Shown here: piece by piece, positions 55,528 to 64,000 of the stretch
How the letters are laid out: each line of letters begins with the position of its first letter
How positions within the stretch are numbered: position 1 is the first letter of the stretch
Assembly: GCA_019916065.1 (NCBI GenBank)
Contig: JAINTL010000104.1
Span: forward strand, 247,967 to 311,966
DNA from: Vitellaria paradoxa
Taxonomy: Eukaryota > Streptophyta > Magnoliopsida > Ericales > Sapotaceae
Direction: 5' to 3'
Length of the DNA stretch: 64,000 nt
The notes under the pieces: model-generated
What the model was told of the DNA's origin: nothing
The model's input: the letters and a program-made list of their open reading frames with translations, nothing else
Databases searched by the model: none
Program-made: the position numbers and the translations under genes

Positions 55528-58490
55528 ATACCTAGTATTTATTTTTGGTTATTTATGTGTAATTTTGGGTCAATAAAATAATTATTATGAGATTTAGTTG
55601 ATTTATTTTAATATTCTTAGGCCGAGTGTGGTCCAAATTAGTATTTGATTGGACAACTGCTCCTTTTTTCTTTTCTTCCTTTCCCTTTCTTTTTCTTTTT
55701 CTTTTTCTTCTCTTTTGGTTTGCTCGGCTCACAGAGATCGAGAGAGAAAAGAAAGAAAGAGAAAGAGGAGAGAGAGGGTAGAGAGAGAAAGTGCGATCCC
55801 GAACGGAAGGTCGACGAATCGAGATAGTATTTGATGCTGTGAATATCATAGTAACGTCTATTTTCGGTGATTTGGCTTGAGGTGGGAGAAATCGGCTCTT
55901 GAAAGCTGGGAGTTTAATAGATTTTCCTAGTTTTTCTTTTTTTTTTCCTCTTCAAATTTGAGATAGAGGGATGTATATTCATGTTCTAGATTATTAGGCT
56001 GATTTTGAAAAATATATACATATGTGTGTGTGTTTGATTTGGTGAAATATCATGGGATTTATACATATATATATGTATATATGAATATGGGTGTATATAT
56101 TCATATAAATATGAATATTTTGCATATATTTAAGTTATTCTTTGATTAAGTGTTAAATAAACATATGATTTAAGTATTTAAGTGTTTATACATGAGTTGT
56201 TGCTGAGATTGAAGCTTCAAATGGTAATTTGGGGTGATTTGGAGCTGGGTTTCGTCAGAAACGAATCCAGGAACTAAACACTGGACTTTAGTGTCTGGAT
56301 CGACCGATTGGGGTGTCTGGACCGCAGCTTAGAGTGTCCGAATTCCAGTATGGTAAGTTTTCAAAACAATGTTAAAATTGATTTTAAATATATTTTTGTG
56401 CTCAAACTAAATTATTATGGATTAATGATGGAATGAACCACAAATTAACATCAAGCCTAATGAAAATGTGTTTATATATTGAGATTATATTTAATTATAT
56501 GATTGAACATATCATGAGAATGGGGCTGGGGTAGTATCATCTAGTTTGTGTTATGACTATTGATTGGCCGAGAATGCCATATTTATATTGTGATGTGTTG
56601 AGACATGGGTTATATATATGGATGGAATCTATAATTTGAAAAAAATGATAAAATGAGATTTCAAAAATATTAGCTGATCCCTAGTCGATATATATGACTA
56701 AAGTTTAGTCATTTGGAGTTGGGACGTTAATTATGAGATACAATTATGAGATTTTTTCGAACAACAGGCAGACCCTACTTGAGTTGAGTAGATATCTGAC
56801 TAGAGGTGTAACACGATTCTCTAGGCTGTAACACAGTTTCCCTAAGTCTTACATCAGTGAGTGTAACACGATTTTTCACTTGCTATATATATATATATAT
56901 ATATATAAATGGTATGGTTGGTGACCCGTGTGCTGTGCTAAGCGTCACCTATGTCAGGATAAGGTTGGGAGTAGATGAAGATTACAAATTTGTATTGGCC
57001 ATTGCATTGCATCACATGTGCATTACCATATTATGTTTTGGTTGATATTATTGTAAGTTATATTATATGCTTGATTACTTTTCATTCTTGCAAACTTACA
57101 CAGTCTTACCTAGGGGCCGTTTGATAAAACTGTCGTTTTTATATTTACGTTTATATGTTTATGTAGTCTGTTTTTTGTTTTCTATTATCATTTTCTTTTT
57201 TCTGAAATGAAAATTGAAACTGTATTTGGAAATATAATTTTGTTTACATTTACTAATTTTTATTTTCATAAAATATTTAATTTTATTAGTTTTTTAAAAA
57301 TTAATTGAATTTAATAAACATATTTTATATTAATTTAATTTAACTATATTATTTATTAAAAACAATTGAATAAAATATAAATATTATATCATTTAATCCA
57401 GTAAATATAAAATATATTAATTATAATTTAATTATATTATTTACTAAAAATAATTTAATAAAATATATTTCATAACAATTTAAATAATTTGATTACGATA
57501 TTTATTAAAAATAATTTAATAAAATATAATTCATATTAAATAAATAAATTAAATTAAATTAAATAATTTAATTATAATATTTATTAAAAATAATTTAATA
57601 AAATATATTTATATTAATTGAATTATTTATTAAATTAAATTAATATATTTTAATTTATTATTTATTAAAAATAATTTAATAATATATATTTCTTATTAAT
57701 TAGATTAACTAATTAAATTAATTATTTATTAGAAATAAATTGCTAATAGATATTACATATTAATTAATTAATTTAATTTAATTATATTATTTATTAAAAA
57801 TAATTTTAGTTTAATAAAATATTTGAATAAAATAATTTATTTTAATATGATGTAACAAAATGGATAAATTATTAACAAAATGTTTGCAATAGAAAAAAAA
57901 AGTGAAAACACATTTTTCTGTTTACGTTTTTCTGTTTAAATTTTCATTTTTTTGGAAACAAAAAATGTAAACAGATTTAATAAATATATTTCTATTACTA
58001 GTTTACAAAATTTTGAAAATATAAACAAAAAAACAGAAAACAAAAACGTACGAGGCCATATTGGGCAAGTTTGCTCATCCCATCCATATTTCAGGTGATC
58101 TGGCGAGACCAGAGAATAGCCACTCAGAGCTGAGTTGAGATCGATGGATCGACCTATTATGATATTTTATTTACATTTGGATTATTGTATCTTTATTTGT
58201 GCGACCCGAGATGTGGGTTTCAAAGTTATTTCTATTATGAGCTTGCTTATTGATGACGTTTATTTGGCTGTATGAGTATTTAATAGTGTCACCAGGTGTG
58301 ATATTGGATTTATTGTGGTTGATGTCATTTTTATTTATTCAATATGAGAGTGAGAGACGTGTTTAGTTGCTCTGATGATTATTATTATGTTATGACTTGA
58401 CATTGAAATAGGTTTTCATTTAATTTAATTAGTTCCCATATTCTCATACTGTCCGTTCTGAACAATTAAGTTAGGGATGTGACATTTTTT
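55528..58490. mobile_element. About 3-kb insertion related by termini to 8712-12961
   Basis: Starts GTAATACCTAGTATTT and ends TTAGGGATGTGACA. The 4.25-kb insertion has GTAATAACCTGAATT and CTGGGGCGTGA at the same places. The left part holds a C/T-rich run (55660-55715) directly followed by a G/A-rich run (55738-55790), then a region with repeated 'gtgtc(t/c)gga' motifs (56290-56340). No polymerase or transposase was found. It contains (TA)n at 56884-56907 and AT-rich repeat copy C at 57110-58051. Confidence 0.5.
57110..58051. repeat. AT-rich dispersed repeat, copy C
   Basis: Starts CTAGGGGCCGTTTGATAAAA and ends CGTACGAGGCC. The body consists of many variants of 'atatttattaaaaataattt', as in copies A and B, with a shared 'taatatgatgtaacaaaa' block near the right side. 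No coding sequence. Confidence 0.6.
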
Positions 58491-59005
58491 ATCTCACTGT
58501 ATGAATTACAAACTTACAACTTATCTCATTTATCTCACTTTTTGTCACTTCAAATACACTCTAAGTTTAGGAATTGTTAAAATTATGAACAATACTCTGT
58601 AATCTTTAGAAATCAATATATAGAAATATAACAGAAATCCAATCAAGGACTTCAACAATTTAACATAAATCGAACCAAGTTTAAATCAAGTATAAATCAA
58701 TATACAAATACACGAACATTTTACATAGATACATATATACATATACATACATATATAATCCAAGAATACTATGCTGACAAGAGAAGATAGGAGTAGAGAG
58801 GCTGGGAGTTCTACTCCAAGGCCTAGCAAACCTTAGAGTTTTCCACATAAGGCGTAAGTCTTAGAGTTAACCTATTCGCATGATTTTTGGGATATTGTGC
58901 AAGCCTTAGTTTACCCATCACCTAGACGGTTCATTAAGGGTCGTAATAAATTAGTGGGGTTTCAGGTCACCCCTTCCCCCCCCCCCCCAAAAAAGAAGAT
59001 TGGAG

Positions 59006-59612
59006 TAGGGATGTCAACGGGGCGGGTATGACTTTCTCCGTCCCCGTCCCCGCTTAACAATACCCTTACTCGTTCTCGTCCCCATCCCTGTTTCAGGGAA
59101 AAAAAATTTTTCCATACCCGTCCCCATGAGATAATGAATTCCCTGTCCCCATCCCTGTTTACCCGCCAAGTATACTAACTATTACAAATTATGTATTATA
59201 TGTATAAAATAAATATTTAAAATTATTATAATATTATATATATTAAATAAAAATATATATTAAATATATATTAAATAAAAATTAAAAAAAATATATAAAT
59301 CTTTAACTTTGACTTGTGCACTTAACCAAAGAGGAAGAGACTTTTATTTATAACCTCACAAGGCCTCTATTTCTTTGTGAGAAACCGATGTGGGACTTCT
59401 AAAGGAGCCACCACGCCAACAAAATTAACAAATAAATATTTAAACGGGTACGGGACGGGGTAGGGACTATCGTACCTGTCTCCGTACTTGTTCGGGTAAT
59501 ATTTCAAATCTTCATACCCGTCCCCGTCCCCGCTATTAACATCCCCATACCCTCTCCGAACAGGGCGGGTGAAGCGGGTACTAACCAGATATGGGTATAT
59601 TTGATATCCCTA
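59006..59612. mobile_element. hAT-type MITE, 607 bp
   Basis: A perfect 8-bp target duplication GATTGGAG flanks it (58998-59005 and 59613-59620). Inverted ends TAGGGATGTCAA and TAGGGATATCAA. The subterminal regions are rich in CCCCGTCCC/GGGACGGGG motifs on opposite strands. AT-rich centre; no ORF. Confidence 0.93.
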
Positions 59613-60164
59613 GATTGGAGTAGCATGAACAAGGTTCCACCAACGCGTAAAGCAGGTATGTATCAGTGTGTGGGGAGACATGGATAGTAAGAACGAAAGT
59701 GATAAAGAAGAGAAGGTTTCAAAATTTAAAAAAGAAAAGATGAAAACACATTTTCATTTCGTGATTTCACTAATGATAAAATGCATTATCAGATAACGTT
59801 CAAAATTTTACCATGTTTGAAATTGTGATATGTTTTCATTAATAATACATTTGTAAGTACTTTTCTCCCAACATAATTTGTCAAATTACTTTTGTGCAGA
59901 GAGTAAAGGCAAAAAAAAAAAAAAAAAATAAAAATAAAAAATTCCAAAGATTGGGTCTTGCCCTTTGGTTTTGATCAAAATGTACAGGTACAACTTAGAT
60001 ATTTCTATATATATATATATATATACACACACACATATAAAATATAAGACAATGAATAATTATAAAAAAATTATATTTGTCTTTATGATTGGAATTATTG
60101 GGTGACATCAAAGTAGTGGTGGGTTTGTGACTTTGATTTGGATTTAGAGAGAGAGAGATATGTT

Positions 60165-60863
60165 CAGGGGTGGACGCAGAATTTTTACTGAGAGGGACAC
60201 TGAGCACCCAAAGAAAGAATAACGATCGAGTTATTTTTAGATTAAAAATAGGAGAAAAACGAAATTATTTTTAGAGAGAGAATAAATTATTCTTGAATAT
60301 TAATAAGTGAATATACTTATCACGGTTAATGGTTTAAGCATCTGAAATTTATTATAAGAGATATCCTTTGCTGCAAAATATATATATATATATATATATA
60401 ATATTGTTAAATTTTATTATCCATAGAATTTATTGTGTTATGTGCTAAATTTACTAATAGTATATACAAAAGTATGTAATAGTGTATTGAAAGGATACAC
60501 TTTATTTTACAAAAATACTAAATTAATTCTTATATATATATATATATATATATAATTATTGTTAAATTTTATTATCTATAGAATTTATTGTGTTATGTGC
60601 TAAATTTACTAATAGTATATACAAAAGTATGTAATAGTGTATTGAAAGGATACACTTTATTTTACAAAAAATACTACATTTAATTCTTGTAATCTCTTAT
60701 GTTAAAAATTTTTGAGTTAAAAATTTTTAACAAAGCCAAATTATTTATTTTAATTTATTTAATTTTTAAATAAAATTAAAATAGTAAGCAGGGTATTTTA
60801 GTATTTGTATTAAAAATAAGGGTGGTCATTTGCCCCCCCTGCCTCCATGTGGCTCTACCATTG
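60165..60863. mobile_element. hAT-type element, 699 bp, with an internal 155-bp duplication
   Basis: A perfect 8-bp target duplication GATATGTT flanks it (60157-60164 and 60864-60871). Ends CAGGGGTGGACGC and, inverted, CAATGGTAGAGCC. Inside, 60380-60534 and 60535-60690 are a nearly identical tandem pair with a 155-bp period, each starting in a (TA)n run. Confidence 0.88.
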
Positions 60864-60871
60864 GATATGTT

Positions 60872-62466
60872 ATCATCTCAATTTGATGTCACTCTTTTTC
60901 TGTTAGATACACAAATAGACTATTTTAAAATAAAGGAGGTCAGTAAGATAAAAATATTAAAGAATGTCCTTAAATTTTGAAAGATAGGTCATTGTAATTT
61001 TACCTATAATAATTATTAAAAAATAAAATATTCTTAAATTGAATGATTAAAAATTAATAAATATGTAAAATAAAATAACAAATTATCCATACCCTATTAA
61101 CTTATTTTAAAACAGATTAATAGACCCAGTTGATCTAACCCAACCAATTTAAAATCAGATCCCATTAAACACGCTTACAACTAATAAGTCAATCGGCCGT
61201 ATAAAATGGACAGTCGTAAGACCTCAGTTTTATGTTCTTGTTACGCGAACTAATGAAACATGTTTTGGTGTACCCTTGTATTTTGTGGTGCCTTCATTAG
61301 ATCATTCGATCCTAAATATACCCAAAATAAAATGATTATATAAAAACACATGATAGCATCCAGCTACGTCGATAGAAAAAAACGACAGTTAGGCAGTTAA
61401 ATCATTTTCAAAATTAATAGCTTTCAGGTTATGTATCAGAGAATGTTTGAATTATATATAATTATATTTTACCCAATTGTGGTTTAGGACAAAAAAACAC
61501 ACTATTCCTAGTTTAAAAGTCCTCAGAACTTTCTCATGAATTGGAGTAAAATGCGAAATTGATTAAAACTATATGAAATTTATTTGGCTTTATGCATCAG
61601 CAGTCAAATTTGGTTAAGAGAAAAAGATTTACAGAAAAAAAAAAAATAGACAGATAGAAATATACTTTTATCCATTTTATGTTGAGATGAAATATTTTAC
61701 TTTTTGAAAAACTTAATTTCCCTCATATAGTTTTTAAACAATATTTTTGAATGACTTTATATGACACGTATGATATAAATTTAATTAAATTAATATTTTT
61801 GATAACTTTGTATTTTAATTAAATTATAAGGGTTAGTGTTGACTTTTAAACAAAATGAGATAATGTGTTTTTGACTAAACTCCAAGAGAAAAATTATAAT
61901 TACTCTTGAATTAAATAAGGGAAGGAACCCACTCCCATATAGTATGGAGAGAAAAAAGAGAAGAAACCCACTCCCATATAGTATGGAGAGAAAAAAGTGG
62001 TGTGACGTAAAGATAACCATCTAAATATGCCTATTAAAGAGGATCAATAGCTTGAGGAAGACAACATATTCAATATCCAAGGCTTAGACTTTTTTTTCCT
62101 TTGTAATAATTCTTATATTGGATTGTTCAATTAGCTTATATTTTTGAAGATTAATAAACTTTGTTTGTTTTATTTCAATTTATGTTTGATCTCAGTTTGC
62201 TTAATTATTGAAGATTCATAAATTTTGTTCATTTTATTCCTTTGAAAGATTAGCAAGTCTAGCAAACTTGATTTGGTTTACTTCATCTTGTATGGTTTGA
62301 TATCCAACGATTTTCTAAAATATAGCATCCGAATTGCACACAATTGCATTAATTATATCAAACTATAGAATCGCCGCATTTTGTCTTGAAAAGAGAGTTT
62401 TTCTTTCTCATTTTAGAACCAACAATCAAGATAAGGGATTGCTTAGTGAATAAACTCATTCACCTA
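60872..62466. other. AT-rich intergenic DNA with a 39-bp tandem duplication
   Basis: At 61926-62003 the unit AACCCACTCCCATATAGTAT plus GGAGAGAAAAAAG is repeated with a 39-bp period. I see no gene in the rest: ORFs are short and AT-driven. Confidence 0.6.
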
Positions 62467-62857
62467 TAAGGGTGGAAACGACCCACAAATCAAAATTTTT
62501 ATACTGAGCTCGAGATCGATTAGAACTTTTATGGGATAGAGATCGTCTCGATAAAAAAATTTAGAATTAAATTTGGCTCACGAATAGTTTTTAAACTAAA
62601 ACGACGTCGTTGTAGTTTAAAATATAATAAATAAATATTATTAAAAATAATAAAATATTATTAAAAATATAAAAATATTATTAAAAAATATATTATTTTA
62701 TCAACTGGTCGCGAGTTTTCAAGCTGAGCTTTTCTAAGTTTGAGTTCAAATCTAAACGAGCTGCATATCAAACTCGATTCGAATTCATTTTAGTAACAAA
62801 AGAGTTCGAGTTGAGTTTGAATAGCTCACAAATAGCTAAATTCGTTTCCACTACTAT
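62467..62857. mobile_element. Possible hAT-type MITE
   Basis: The left end TAAGGGTGGAAACGA and the inverted right end TAGTAGTGGAAACGA match at 12 of 15 positions. The subterminal parts have GAGCTCGAG/GTTCGAGTTGAG-like motifs on opposite strands. No clear 8-bp duplication. Confidence 0.45.
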
Positions 62858-63089
62858 TATCCCATAGAATTGGCCATTGGTTTGAGTAGGCCTTGGGTCA
62901 TTATGAAATATGATGTTCAATATTCTAAAAAGGAAAAAAAAAAAAAATCAACAATCAGTAGTCAATTTCTTTCTAGACCAAGGCTTAAGCCTCATCGAAT
63001 AGATTTTAAGAACGATGGGAGGATTTAAGGACCAAGACCAAGTTCGACTGACTTTATTTGTCCAGATTAGATGACCTGACTTTTAAATT

Positions 63090-63420
63090 TCTACAATTGA
63101 TTGGCAACAATTTTTCGCCACTAATCTCTCTTCTTTTGTTGTCCCCATAGCAATCATCTTGCCCATTTTCCAACGACTTCTCAATTTCCACGGTTGATTC
63201 TCAAACCTTTTCCCCCCCTAGTATACGCATATACTTCTTCTTTTATCGTTCCCCCAGCGAAGCATCGTCCCAACTTCTTCCACGTTAAGCACGGAATCAG
63301 TAAAGAGAAAAAGATTACTGTTTCTTGGAACCTGAATTATTTGGTTATATGGAATGAAACCGAGAATCATGTAGGATTTAGGCAGGCATCTTGTAAAGTT
63401 GTCAAATTATTAAAATGATT
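63090..63420 (+). other. GC-balanced segment with a 74-codon ORF, unassigned
   Basis: 63194-63418 is open for 74 codons and looks less AT-driven than its surroundings, with PPLVYAYTSSFIVPPAKHRP and FHVKHGISKEKK. I recognise no domain. It could be a fragment of a captured or degraded gene, or chance. No splice context was established. Confidence 0.2.
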
Positions 63421-63461
63421 TGATATATAAAATAATTTATCTTTAAAAAATTAAAAAGTTA

Positions 63462-63600
63462 ATAAGAGGGATTAGCTCAATTAGAAAAAAATACTCCCAC
63501 TTAGATCACGAGTATGAGTCATGCTAGCACTCAACGTCTTAACTTTATTAATTAACTAAATAAATGGAAGTCCTTCTTCTATGCTATAAAAAAAAAAAAA
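63462..63600 (+). mobile_element. Probable SINE, plus strand
   Basis: GGGATTAGCTCAATTAG (A-box-like) is followed about 35 bases later by CGAGTATGAGTCATGC (B-box-like). The unit ends in a 13-A run at 63588-63600. The layout fits a tRNA-derived SINE. No target duplication found, and the B box deviates from consensus. Confidence 0.4.
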
Positions 63601-63966
63601 TGAATCTGTACTTATTATTCTTTTATAAAAATTAAAAATTATTGGTTATTATAGATTTGTTATTAATTTATTTTAATCATCTTTATTTAATGAAAATGTC
63701 TTTTTTTTAAATCAAAATAAAATTTAGGAATAACTTTTTCGGAACATTGAATTTAGTGTAATAAAATGTTAGTGTGAGACATGCATGGATAACAGTGATT
63801 TCTACCGGGGAAAGCAGTGACACAAAGTAACCGATGCAAATTTCTATGCCTTAAAATGACCTACCCTCCAGATTTGTTTGAACAACGCGTATATTAGTCA
63901 ATGGAAAATGCTGGAAAATTTGTCCCTTGGATTGAATGAATGAACGTATGATTGGGGTCGAAGGGG

Positions 63967-63976
63967 CTATAAAAGG
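63967..63976 (+). promoter_or_regulatory. Consensus TATA box at the right edge
   Basis: CTATAAAAGG in a GC-balanced context (63950-64000), unlike the AT-rich DNA before it. It is a good plant core-promoter match, so a gene may start just beyond the window. Sequence alone cannot prove it is used. Confidence 0.4.
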
Positions 63977-64000
63977 TTAGGGTGCTTGGGACAGATGATA

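Larger units (their letters stand above)
55450..58565. mobile_element. MITE interrupted by a larger insertion
   Basis: The left end AGGCTCCGTTTGGAGTGATA at 55448 and the right end (inverted) AGAGTGTATTTGAAGTGACA at 58563 pair and are typical MITE termini. Only about 80 bases of the MITE remain on each side of the insertion at 55528-58490. Flanking target duplication not resolved. Confidence 0.5.

Overview
This is nuclear DNA from a flowering plant, most likely a woody eudicot. It is AT-rich and intron-bearing, and it is packed with plant-type transposable elements (Ty3/Gypsy Tat lineage, Ty1/Copia, LINE, hAT and Harbinger MITEs, Helitron, tRNA-derived SINEs). I recognise one host protein gene with confidence. 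It is an RBP47/RBP45-type three-RRM oligouridylate-binding protein on the + strand, 24336-51695, with six exons that splice cleanly into 434 codons. Its coding sequence is only 1.3 kb, but the gene covers 27.4 kb because introns 1, 2 and 5 (4.5, 10.0 and 11.3 kb) are filled with nested mobile elements.

Layout. 1-3353: an AT-rich repeat copy split by a 1.4-kb long-inverted-repeat (Mutator-like) element, then a hAT-like element with CT/CA microsatellites. 3358-17625: one degenerate Ty3/Gypsy element of the Tat lineage. It has two LTRs, gag-PR-RT-RNaseH-second RNaseH-integrase and an antisense ORF before the 3' LTR. Its integrase is split by a 4.25-kb insertion that carries its own SINE. 17626-24089: AT-rich intergenic DNA with duplicated segments, a SINE, a PIF/Harbinger-like MITE and foldback structures. 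24090-51695: the RBP47-like gene. Intron 1 holds a 1.8-kb LTR element and a Helitron-like element. Intron 2 holds a LINE (+) broken by three hAT-type elements and by a 3.3-kb non-autonomous LTR element that has a further MITE inside it. The LINE is followed tail to tail by an RTE-like LINE fragment (-). Introns 3 and 4 are normal. Intron 5 holds a TRIM-like element split by a Copia element (-), which is itself split by another non-autonomous LTR element. The Copia leader carries a fragment of plastid cemA. 51696-64000: 3' UTR, then gene-poor DNA with several hAT-type elements, a second insertion related to the 4.25-kb one, tandem duplications and a consensus TATA box at the right edge that may belong to a gene just outside the window.

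All transposon genes here are broken by stops, frameshifts or insertions, so only the RBP47-like gene is likely to make a full-length protein. I found no undescribed protein system. The most unusual items are the plastid cemA fragment inside a retrotransposon, the four-level nesting in intron 5, the two related insertions of unclear class, and paralogous empty sites inside the window that confirm two insertions.
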